Shown piece by piece: positions 15,450 through 22,335 of a DNA stretch of 24,677 nt. The notes beneath the pieces were generated by a model. It was not told the origin of the DNA and searched no databases. It saw nothing but the letters and a program-made list of their open reading frames with translations. How positions within the stretch are numbered: the stretch's first letter is position 1; every line of letters starts with the position of its first letter. The position numbers were made by a program, and so were the translations under genes. Source of the DNA: Phycisphaerales bacterium (lineage in GTDB: Bacteria; Planctomycetota; Phycisphaerae; SM23-33); the NCBI GenBank assembly GCA_003171235.1, contig PMYM01000051.1:3417-28093 (forward strand). Direction: 5' to 3'.

Positions 15450-15941
15450 ATGCTCATAGGAATCGTCTCGGATACTCATGGCAAGGCTGAGAGGCTGCGG
15501 CGGGCCATGTCGCTACTGGTGGCCCGCTCCGCCCAGGCCGTCGTCCACTGCGGCGACCTGGGCAGCGTTGAATGCCTTGAAGCCCTGGCTGAATTCTCCC
15601 TGCCCTGCTACGCCGTGGGGGGCAACACGGACTGCAGCCTGGAGGACCTGGAGCAGCGGGCCCGGCTGTGCGGGGTGCAGTTTGGCCGCGATTTCATTTG
15701 CGTGCCCATCGGCCAGGGCAGGACCCTGGCCGCCACCCACGGCAACAACCCCGCCATGCTGGCTTCGCTGGCTTCAGGGGAACACGCTTACCTTTGCCAC
15801 GGGCACACGCACCTGATGCGCAACGAGCAGATCGACCAACTGCGAGTGATAAACCCCGGCGCCCTGCACCATGCCCGCCCCCAGACCGTCGCCCTGCTGG
15901 ACACCCAGGCCGACACCGTGGAGTTCATCCAGGTCGCTTGA
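15450..15941 (+). CDS. YfcE/MJ0936-type metallophosphoesterase
   Basis: Product of 163 residues, the usual size of this small calcineurin-like family. All metal-binding blocks are present: D8 and H10 in SDTHG, D36 in HCGDLGS, N59 in GGNTD, H97 in ATHGNN, and H119 and H121 in GHTH. Enzymes of this family hydrolyse phosphodiesters with two bound metal ions; the physiological substrate is usually unknown. The start at 15450 is chosen because MLIGIVSDTHG is the standard N-terminus; only a weak GGA lies upstream. The last 17 bases, including the stop codon, overlap the 3' end of the convergent membrane protein gene. Confidence 0.9.
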   Translation: MLIGIVSDTHGKAERLRRAMSLLVARSAQAVVHCGDLGSVECLEALAEFSLPCYAVGGNTDCSLEDLEQRARLCGVQFGRDFICVPIGQGRTLAATHGNNPAMLASLASGEHAYLCHGHTHLMRNEQIDQLRVINPGALHHARPQTVALLDTQADTVEFIQVA

Positions 15942-17925
15942 GGGCCAAGCCCGGCCAGGGTTCCCGCAGCGGCTCCTCCGACCGGGCGTATACCCGCACG
16001 CAGGCCTTCAGCATCGCGCTCGGGCCGACCAGGCTGCCGTAGGTTTCCAGGGCCAGGTCCAGGTTCAGCTTATCCTTCAGGTCGTCCGCCGCGGCGTACT
16101 TGCTTTCCCATATGAACAGCGTGCCGGGGGGCGCCTCCAGCCACAGGCCAAGGGCCTCCCGGGCGTGATAGCTGCGGGTGTTGGCCCGCAGCAGCGGGGG
16201 CACGACGTGAACGGTAATGGCCGGTTGATTGCGGTAAGGCCCCTGGGCCGTCTCACGCAAGGCGGCGTGAATGACCGAGTTGAGGGGCGAGAGTTCCGGG
16301 TCGTCGATGCGGAGCGGCTTGATGGCCCCGGCGCCGTACATGAAAACCGCCAGGCCGGCCGCCGTGGTCGCCAATGCCGTCTGCCACAGCCGCAGGCGCT
16401 GGTGGCCAAGCAGCCTCTGGCCCAGATACATCAGGGCGAAGATCAGCCACAGGGCCAGGATAACCAGGACGAAGTTCCCGACGCCCCAATCGGGCAGGTT
16501 GTTTCCATATCGCACATGCATCCAGGCCGACAGCTTCTCCCATGCCAGCAGGCGGACCAATATGGCCGCCACGCCGCCGGCCGCGACGGCCGCTATCCCC
16601 CCCCAGCGCCGCAGCCGCTCCAGGTCCAGCAATCCTCCCGCCAGGAGAAGCAGGCTAAAACCCAGCCCCAGGACAAAGCTGATGGAGGCGAAGCCTTGGG
16701 TGCTCCAGGGCGGCAGGGGCGAGCCGAAGATACCTTCGCTCAGACTGGAAAGCTGCCCCCAGCACTGGGCCAGTTGCTGGACGTATTCGCTGGACTGCTC
16801 GGTGGAGGCGCCGGTGGAGGCCGAGGCCATCAGCAAGGAGGCAGCCAGCAGGGCCAGCAGGGCTTCCAGGCCGGCCCGCTTGGGATATCGCCACAGCCCG
16901 GCGATGCCGCAAACGGCCAGCACCGCCGTGGTGGCCGAAATCGGAATCAGAAAGCGCGGATATCCTCCCGAGGCGAAGCTGCCGCGAATGAATATCGCCG
17001 TGTGCAGCGCCACCGTCCCCACCGACACTGCCGCCGGCAGCAGCGTCTGCCGGGGCAGCGAAAAAATGCCGGCTATCGCCAGCGCCACCACTCCGCAGCC
17101 GGCGGCGGTCCACCAGTTGAAGACGAAGGTCAGCTTGTCGCCCGAGCCGTATTCATCGCTATAGTGCTGGGCGAAGATGGACAGCGGCGAGGAGTTGTCG
17201 GGCAGGTGCTGGGCCAATGCCGCCACGACGTAAATCATCGGCCCCAGGCCTAATGCGGCCACCGCCACGTATGACCGCCACTGCCGCAGCGCCCTGCCCA
17301 GGCTGCCCCCCTGCCCGCGCCAGCTCCGGTAGGCCACCACCGCCGCCAGAAGCGGCGCCAGGGCCACAAGCTCATAGCGGGTTATGAAGCACAGGCTGGC
17401 CACGGCGCAGCCCCAGACCATGTTGCCGCGGAGAAGCAGGTACAGTCCCAAGGTGAGGTAGAACCCCGCCGGCGTCTCGGTCAACGTGGTCATGCCCAAG
17501 AGCGAAGTAAGCGGCTGGAGGTAAACGAATATGGGGGCCAGGGCGGCGATCTTCCGGGTGCCGGGCAGGCTGGCCAGGCAGAAGCGGGCGATGAGGTAGG
17601 CCAGGTAAGCCATGCCGGCCGTTTCCAGCACGGAAAGGACGCGGGCGCCCGTCAGGCCGAAGAAATGCCCCACCAGGGCCACCGGCAGGGTGTAGCCGGG
17701 TCGGCCCCACTGGTTCCAGAGATACTCGGGTGAATCCCAGCCTTGCAGGGCGATGTTGAAGTGACAGGCGTCGTCGTCGTGGTAGAAGCCGGTGCTTGCC
17801 AGCGCCATCCCCAGCAGCAGTGCGCCACCGGCAACGGTCAAGCCGAGGGCCAGCAAACCCGGGAAACGGTCCGAGGGCGAGTCCTGGCCGGGCGCGGCAG
17901 AGGGAGCTTTTCCATCATCACGCAT
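15925..17925 (-). CDS. Multi-helix membrane protein, GT-C glycosyltransferase-like
   Basis: Product of 666 residues, with a short cytoplasmic N-terminus, a first helix at about 22-44 and then ten or more helices. The loop after the first helix reads GFYHDDDACHFN (46-57), an acidic motif in the place where GT-C enzymes (PMT/ArnT-like) keep catalytic acidic residues, followed by WGRPGYTLP and later by TRYE. The C-terminal 100-150 residues form a soluble domain. Such enzymes move sugars from lipid-linked donors on the outer face of the membrane. No closer family is recognised, so specificity is unknown. No ribosome-binding site precedes the ATG; TACAAT lies eight bases upstream. The 3' end overlaps the phosphodiesterase gene. 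Confidence 0.8.
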   Translation of the reverse strand: MRDDGKAPSAAPGQDSPSDRFPGLLALGLTVAGGALLLGMALASTGFYHDDDACHFNIALQGWDSPEYLWNQWGRPGYTLPVALVGHFFGLTGARVLSVLETAGMAYLAYLIARFCLASLPGTRKIAALAPIFVYLQPLTSLLGMTTLTETPAGFYLTLGLYLLLRGNMVWGCAVASLCFITRYELVALAPLLAAVVAYRSWRGQGGSLGRALRQWRSYVAVAALGLGPMIYVVAALAQHLPDNSSPLSIFAQHYSDEYGSGDKLTFVFNWWTAAGCGVVALAIAGIFSLPRQTLLPAAVSVGTVALHTAIFIRGSFASGGYPRFLIPISATTAVLAVCGIAGLWRYPKRAGLEALLALLAASLLMASASTGASTEQSSEYVQQLAQCWGQLSSLSEGIFGSPLPPWSTQGFASISFVLGLGFSLLLLAGGLLDLERLRRWGGIAAVAAGGVAAILVRLLAWEKLSAWMHVRYGNNLPDWGVGNFVLVILALWLIFALMYLGQRLLGHQRLRLWQTALATTAAGLAVFMYGAGAIKPLRIDDPELSPLNSVIHAALRETAQGPYRNQPAITVHVVPPLLRANTRSYHAREALGLWLEAPPGTLFIWESKYAAADDLKDKLNLDLALETYGSLVGPSAMLKACVRVYARSEEPLREPWPGLALKRPG

Positions 17926-17933
17926 GATGAGGC

Positions 17934-17961
17934 ATTGTACTGGGCTGGGTCGGCTCCGCAA
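17934..17961 (-). promoter_or_regulatory. Predicted leaderless promoter of the GT-C-like gene
   Basis: On the minus strand: TTGCGG (17961-17956), a 16-base spacer, TACAAT (17939-17934), then eight bases to the ATG at 17925. The expected transcription start coincides with the start codon. The terminator of the cold-shock gene lies just upstream, so this gene needs its own promoter. Confidence 0.5.
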
Positions 17962-18020
17962 TCCTGCGTCGTGGCGGCAGCATCGCGGAGGGGACCTGGG
18001 CCGCGCCGCCGGTCGGCGCG

Positions 18021-18050
18021 AAAAAAAGGCCGGGGAAAGGTTCCCCGGCC
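18021..18050 (-). terminator. Intrinsic terminator after the cold-shock gene
   Basis: On the minus strand, a hairpin at 18050-18028 (arms GGCCGGGGAA and TTCCCCGGCC, 3-base loop) is followed directly by seven T (18027-18021). It starts 17 bases after the cold-shock stop codon. It is the only textbook intrinsic terminator I see in the window. Confidence 0.9.
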
Positions 18051-18067
18051 CAGTGTGCCATGTGCCG

Positions 18068-18274
18068 TTAGGCTTCGATTCTGCGGACTTTCAGGGCCTT
18101 CAGGCCCTTGTCTCCTTCTTGGACCTCAAACTCCACCGGCTGGCCTTCCCCCAGTGTGCGAAAACCTTCGCCTTCAATGTCGGTGTAGTGGACGAAGGCG
18201 TCGCCCCCGGAGTTGCAGGTGATGAAGCCGAACCCCTTTGACTCGTTGAACCACTTGACCTTGCCCGTAGCCAT
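18068..18274 (-). CDS. Cold-shock domain protein (CspA family)
   Basis: Product of 68 residues. The RNA-binding motifs are KGFGFI (RNP1, about 13-18) and AFVHYTDI (RNP2, about 28-35), within the standard cold-shock fold that begins MATGKVKWFNESKG. It binds single-stranded RNA or DNA and acts as an RNA chaperone. The start at 18274 has a near-perfect AAGGAGGT five bases upstream, the strongest ribosome-binding site in the window, which suggests high expression. The gene stands alone between its own terminator and a stretch of about 250 bases without genes that may hold a long leader, as in other cspA genes. Which member of the family it is, and whether it is cold-induced, cannot be told. Confidence 0.96.
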   Translation of the reverse strand: MATGKVKWFNESKGFGFITCNSGGDAFVHYTDIEGEGFRTLGEGQPVEFEVQEGDKGLKALKVRRIEA

Positions 18275-18527
18275 ACTACCTCCTTTGCATACCCGGCATC
18301 GGCAAGTTGCACTGCGAGCAGACAATGAGAGATGGATCTAAATGCCCACCCCCTGCGCCCAGGCTAAGAAGAAATGCTCGCGACATGCAATCAGGACCGA
18401 ATGCCACTGGATCCGCCGCCGGCAAGGAAACGCTTCCTCAATGACGTGAACAACCCGACGACCAGTGTATTTTTTCCCACAAATCCCGAAATCTGTCAAC
18501 CGGCAATGCGATGGCATTGCAAAAAAG
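18275..18527 (-). other. Gene-free region upstream of the cold-shock gene, possible long leader
   Basis: No gene is visible. It contains a perfect -35-like TTGACA (18499-18494, minus strand) but no -10 box at normal distance, and a small hairpin, GCAATGC/GCATTGC, at 18503-18520. If transcription starts near 18460, the cold-shock mRNA would have an untranslated leader of almost 190 bases, comparable to thermosensing leaders of some cspA mRNAs. This is inference. Confidence 0.3.
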
Positions 18528-18640
18528 AGTAGCCAGAAGCCAGTGAGTTAGTAGCCAGTGGTCGGTGGTCAGTAGCCAGTCAAGACTGGCCCTGCCAAGT
18601 GGCCGATACGGGCTACCGGCTACTGGCTACTGGCTACTAA
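18528..18640. repeat. GTAGCCAGT-type inverted repeat cluster
   Basis: Several forward units GTAGCCAGT (for example 18551-18559 and 18582-18590) face reversed units ACTGGCTAC, clustered at about 18619-18638. The outer arms TTAGTAGCCAGT (18548-18559) and ACTGGCTACTAA (18629-18640) are perfect inverted copies. The element ends nine bases from the aspS stop codon. Confidence 0.85.
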
Positions 18641-18648
18641 GTCTTTTA

Positions 18649-20475
18649 TTACTGCCCGCTTAGGGGGTTTTCGCCTGGGACGGGCTTCTTATCCTGCGGC
18701 CGGTTGACCCGGAGATACAGCTCCTGGAGCTGGCGCGGGTCGGGCTGGCCGGGGGCTTCGGTCATGAGGCAGATGCCGCGCTGGGTCTTGGGGAAGGCCA
18801 CCACCTCGCGGATGGAATCGGCCCCAACCATCAGCATGACCACGCGGTCCAGGCCCAGGGCGATGCCGCCGTGGGGCGGGGCGCCCAGCCGCAGGGCGTC
18901 CAGCAGGAAGCCGAACTTTACCCTGGCCGATTCTTCGGAAATACCCAAGAGGCCAAAGACCCGCTGCTGCACCTGGGGCGAGTGGATACGGATGGACCCG
19001 CCGCCCAGTTCCGTGCCGTTGAGCACGATGTCGTAGGCCCGGGCCCCGACGCCGCCGGGGTCGCTTTCCAGCCGGTCGAGGTCTTCGGGGCGCGGGCTGG
19101 TGAAGGGGTGGTGCATGGCGTCCCAGCGGTTTTCTTCCTTGTTCCATTCCACCAGCGGGAATTGGGTGACCCAGCACCAGGCGAAGTCGTCGCTCTTGTA
19201 CAGCCCCAGGTCGGCCCCCAGCTTGCTGCGCAGGGCGGCCAGGGCCTTGTTGGCGGCGGCGGGCTTGTCGGCCACAAACATCAGGATATCGCCCGCCTTG
19301 GCCCCGAATGCCTGGCGCAATTGGGCCTGCACCTCGGGGGTGAAGAACTTGGCTGAACCCAGGGCAAAACCGCCTTCCTCGACCTTGGTCCAGGCCAGGC
19401 CCTTGGCACCCAGTTCGGCCACGAAGGCGGTGTAGCCGTCGATGTCCTTGCGCGTGAACTTGCCCCCGCCGGGGGCGCACAATCCCTTGACCACGCCGCC
19501 GGAGGCCACCACGTCGGCGAAGACCTTGAAGCTGGAGGTCTTGACGATCTGGCTGACGTCCTGGAGCAGCAGGCCGAAGCGCATGTCCGGCCGGTCAATG
19601 CCGTACTGGTCTATGGCCTGGGCGTAGGACAGCACCGGCACTTCCTGGGGGAAGGGCTTGCCGCAGGCGGCGCAGATCTCGCGCAGCACGGCGTTGGCCA
19701 CCTCCATGACGTCGGCCTCGACGACGAAGCTCATCTCCACGTCCAGTTGGGTGAATTCCGGCTGGCGGTCGGCCCGCAGGTCCTCGTCGCGGAAGCAGCG
19801 GGCGATCTGGTAGTACTTGTCCAGCCCGGCCACCATGAGTATCTGCTTGAAGAGTTGGGGGCTCTGGGGCAGGGCGTAGAAGCAGCCCGGCTGGAGGCGC
19901 GACGGCACCAGAAAGTCGCGGGCGCCTTCGGGCGTGCTCTTGGTGAGGTTGGGGGTTTCCACCTCGACGAAACCGCGCTCGTCCAGAATCCGGTGCATGA
20001 TCTGGCAGATCTGTGCCCGGAGCCGCAGGTTGCGGGTCATTTCCGGGCGGCGCAGGTCGATGTAGCGGTACTTCAGGCGCGTCTCCTCGGCGACCTTTTC
20101 GGTGGTCTCGGGGTCGAAGGGCACGGTGTCGGACTTGTTAAGCACCACCAGGTCGTCGGCGACGATCTCGATCTCGCCCGTGGGCAGCTTGGGGTTGATG
20201 CGGTCGGGGCCGCGCGGGCGGACTTTGCCGGCGACCGAGACGACCCACTCGCTGCGCAAGCTGCGGGCCAGTTCGTGCCGCTCGGGTGAGTCGGTGGGGT
20301 CGAACACCACCTGGGTGACGCCGTCGCGGTCGCGCAGGTCGATGAACACCACCCCGCCGTGGTCGCGGTAGCTTCTCACCCAGCCGCACAGGCGGACATG
20401 CCCGCCCACCTCGGCGGCGCGGAGCTGGCCGCAGGAATGAGTACGCTTCAAGGCCTGGTCATGAGTTGTTGCCAT
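18649..20475 (-). CDS. aspS: Aspartyl-tRNA synthetase (bacterial type)
   Basis: Product of 608 residues, the usual bacterial length with the inserted GAD domain. An OB-fold anticodon-binding domain (about 10-110) is followed by the class II catalytic core: motif 2 begins QIARCFRDEDLRADRQPEF (223-241), and motif 3 is GIALGLDRVVMLMVGADS (537-554). It charges tRNA-Asp. In the anticodon domain the loop reads RDHGG (37-41); His39 aligns with the histidine linked to relaxed specificity in Pseudomonas aeruginosa AspRS, where E. coli has leucine. The enzyme may therefore also charge tRNA-Asn and feed a GatCAB amidotransferase (inference). The start at 20475 has GAGGA seven bases upstream. The stop lies nine bases from the GTAGCCAGT repeat. 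Confidence 0.97.
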   Translation of the reverse strand: MATTHDQALKRTHSCGQLRAAEVGGHVRLCGWVRSYRDHGGVVFIDLRDRDGVTQVVFDPTDSPERHELARSLRSEWVVSVAGKVRPRGPDRINPKLPTGEIEIVADDLVVLNKSDTVPFDPETTEKVAEETRLKYRYIDLRRPEMTRNLRLRAQICQIMHRILDERGFVEVETPNLTKSTPEGARDFLVPSRLQPGCFYALPQSPQLFKQILMVAGLDKYYQIARCFRDEDLRADRQPEFTQLDVEMSFVVEADVMEVANAVLREICAACGKPFPQEVPVLSYAQAIDQYGIDRPDMRFGLLLQDVSQIVKTSSFKVFADVVASGGVVKGLCAPGGGKFTRKDIDGYTAFVAELGAKGLAWTKVEEGGFALGSAKFFTPEVQAQLRQAFGAKAGDILMFVADKPAAANKALAALRSKLGADLGLYKSDDFAWCWVTQFPLVEWNKEENRWDAMHHPFTSPRPEDLDRLESDPGGVGARAYDIVLNGTELGGGSIRIHSPQVQQRVFGLLGISEESARVKFGFLLDALRLGAPPHGGIALGLDRVVMLMVGADSIREVVAFPKTQRGICLMTEAPGQPDPRQLQELYLRVNRPQDKKPVPGENPLSGQ

Positions 20476-20804
20476 GGTCTAATCCTCGATGTCCTATACG
20501 CCCGCAAACACCGGGCGGGTTTAGCGGAGAAATTTGCCGAAGGTAAAGCGCCTGGGGGTGCCCGCAGCCTGGCTGCGGGCTAGGAATTGATATCGCGGTC
20601 ATTGATGCGCATGCCAACCGCGCCGGCGTTGACACCCGCCGAATGAGACAGCACGGCTGAGCCTTGCGTGTTCGTGCGCATAACCTAATGCTATATTCTA
20701 AGCCCCGCCGGCCAGCGGGCAAGGGGAAATCCATGCCAACTGGAGCAAGGACGTCGCCCCCAAGCCCGAGAAAGAGCCCGGCGTGGTGGAGTAGCGATCC
20801 TGGG
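20476..20804. other. Divergent intergenic region between aspS and the amidohydrolase
   Basis: No gene is supported. It holds a hairpin at 20499-20517 (arms CGCCCG and CGGGCG) in the likely aspS leader and another at 20560-20580 (arms GCCCGCAG and CTGCGGGC, loop CCTGG). No clear aspS promoter can be assigned; TATAGG lies at about 20494-20499 on the minus strand without a good -35. Confidence 0.5.
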
Positions 20805-20857
20805 TGGCACAGGTTTTCAACCTGTGCTTGTAGGAACAGGTTACAAACCTGTTCCAC
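20805..20857. repeat. GCACAGGTT hairpin pair, copy 2
   Basis: The first hairpin (20807-20827) has arms GCACAGGTT and AACCTGTGC around TTC. The second (20833-20855) has arms GGAACAGGTT and AACCTGTTCC around ACA. It is the same family as 5478-5533. It ends seven bases before the -35 box of the amidohydrolase promoter. Confidence 0.88.
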
Positions 20858-20863
20858 CTGCAA

Positions 20864-20892
20864 TTGACAAACATTGCCGGCCCAACCACAAT
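20864..20892 (+). promoter_or_regulatory. Predicted leaderless promoter of the amidohydrolase gene
   Basis: Perfect TTGACA (20864-20869), a 17-base spacer, CACAAT (20887-20892), then six bases to the ATG at 20899. No ribosome-binding site lies between. Transcription should start on the A of the ATG. This is the best of the four leaderless candidates. Confidence 0.6.
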
Positions 20893-20898
20893 CTAGCC

Positions 20899-22233
20899 AT
20901 GAGCAACACATATCAAACCCTGCGAGATTACGTCTTCACCCTGGACATCATCGACACCCACGAGCACTTGCCCGCCTTCGAGTCCGCCCGGCCAATGCAG
21001 CAGGACGTGCTGACCGAGTACCTCACGCACTACTTTTGCTGCGACCTGGTGTCGGCCGGGTTGAAGCTGCCCAGGCTCGCCGCCGCCCGCGACGGTTCCA
21101 AGCCGCTGGGCGACCGCTGGAAGATCCTGGCCCCCTACTGGGAGGCCTGCCGCAACACCGGCTACGGTCGGGCGCTGGACATCGCCGCCCGCGACCTTTA
21201 CGGCATTGCCCGCATCGACGGCGCCACTATCGAGGCCCTTAACGACGCCTTCGTCAAGGCCCGCGCCGCCGGCAACACCTACCGCACCGTGCTCAAGGAC
21301 AAGTCCAAGATCCGCCTGTCCATCCTGGACATGCACGGGGGGGCGCCGCCAAAGTACGATCGGGATTTCTTCCGCATCGTGTTGCGCGTGGACAGCTTCG
21401 TCGCCGGCGGCAACGCCGCCCAGCTTGAGTGGTTGGCGGGCGTGGCCGGCGTGCCGCGCATCCGCAGCCTCACCGACCTGATGGAGGCCTGGGAGAAGCT
21501 GCTGGACGAGCGCATGCGCGACGGCATGCCCTGCCTGAAGTGCGCCCTGGCCTACAGCCGCACCCTGCGCTTCGAGCGCACCAGCTTGGGCGACGCCGAG
21601 GACAGCTTCAACCGCATGCTGCACGAGGACGTTGACGTCGAGTGGGACCAGCGACTGCCCCAGGCCGGCAGGAAGATGCAGGACTACATGATGCACCACG
21701 TCTGCCGCCTGGCTGAACGCCGCGGCCTGACCATGGAAGTTCACACCGGCCTGCAGGAGGGCATCGGCAACTACATCTATCACAGCGACCCGGCGCTGCT
21801 GGCCAACCTGTTCCTGCAGTACGGCGAGCTGAAGTTCGACCTCTTCCACATCAGCTATCCCTACCAGCAGACGCTCTCGGCCCTGGCCAAGAACTTCGCC
21901 AACGTCTTCATCGATTTTGCCTGGGCACACATTATCTCCCCCACGGCGGCGGTGAATGCCTTGGTAGAATTCCTCGACGCCGTGCCGGCCAACAAGATCA
22001 GCGGCTTCGGCGGCGATTACGCCTTCGTCGACGGCGTGTACGGCCACCAGTACCTGGCCCGGGAGGACATCGCCCGCGCCCTGGCCGTCAAGGTCGACGC
22101 CGGCACGTTCGACCTGGACCGAGCCAAACAAATCGCCCAGATGCTGCTCTTCGACAACCCCAAGGCCATCTTCAACCTGGACAGATTCCTCAAACCGTCC
22201 GCGCCGAAAACCAAAGGCAAGGCCAAGAGGTAG
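20899..22233 (+). CDS. Amidohydrolase-superfamily protein, uronate isomerase-like
   Basis: Product of 444 residues. Amidohydrolase landmarks: DTHEHLPAF near the N-terminus (H21 and H23 as metal ligands), K214 in CLKCALAY (possible carboxylated lysine), H282 in VHTGLQEG, H317 in FHISYPY and D373 in GFGGDY. The overall order recalls the uronate isomerase/amidohydrolase-2 group. The reaction (hydrolysis, isomerisation or lactone opening of a sugar acid) is not determined by sequence. The start at 20899 is supported by family alignment and by the promoter whose -10 ends six bases upstream; the longer frame translates a hairpin repeat. An aldo/keto reductase follows 102 bases later on the same strand, with a twin-hairpin repeat between. 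A sugar or sugar-acid catabolic role is inferred. Confidence 0.85.
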   Translation: MSNTYQTLRDYVFTLDIIDTHEHLPAFESARPMQQDVLTEYLTHYFCCDLVSAGLKLPRLAAARDGSKPLGDRWKILAPYWEACRNTGYGRALDIAARDLYGIARIDGATIEALNDAFVKARAAGNTYRTVLKDKSKIRLSILDMHGGAPPKYDRDFFRIVLRVDSFVAGGNAAQLEWLAGVAGVPRIRSLTDLMEAWEKLLDERMRDGMPCLKCALAYSRTLRFERTSLGDAEDSFNRMLHEDVDVEWDQRLPQAGRKMQDYMMHHVCRLAERRGLTMEVHTGLQEGIGNYIYHSDPALLANLFLQYGELKFDLFHISYPYQQTLSALAKNFANVFIDFAWAHIISPTAAVNALVEFLDAVPANKISGFGGDYAFVDGVYGHQYLAREDIARALAVKVDAGTFDLDRAKQIAQMLLFDNPKAIFNLDRFLKPSAPKTKGKAKR

Positions 22234-22240
22234 TATTTCG

Positions 22241-22303
22241 TGCCGCGGGCATCTTGCCCGCGCAGAAAGTCCTCGCCTCTCGCGGGCGAGACGCCCGCGA
22301 CAC
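22241..22303. repeat. Twin-hairpin repeat with GGGCATCTTGCCC core, copy 2
   Basis: The first hairpin (22244-22262) has arms CGCGGGC and GCCCGCG around ATCTT. The second (22280-22300) has arms TCGCGGGC and GCCCGCGA around GAGAC. The 13-base core GGGCATCTTGCCC is identical to that of the element at 8741-8793 on the opposite strand. It starts eight bases after the amidohydrolase stop. Confidence 0.88.
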
Positions 22304-22335
22304 TTTGTTTTCGCTAGCGCACCAAGGAGCCCGCG

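Noticed and set aside
15230..15457. N-terminal extension of HemB upstream of the GTG
   Set aside because: The extension is arginine-rich and unlike any HemB; the GTG at 15229 has a well-spaced GGAG and gives the normal protein length.
18464..18499. TTGACA plus TACACT upstream of the cold-shock gene as a promoter
   Set aside because: The two boxes are 24 bases apart, too far for a standard promoter; only the TTGACA is worth noting.
18503..18526. Hairpin next to six A as a terminator
   Set aside because: The A run follows the hairpin on the plus strand, so neither strand gives a hairpin followed by a T-tract.
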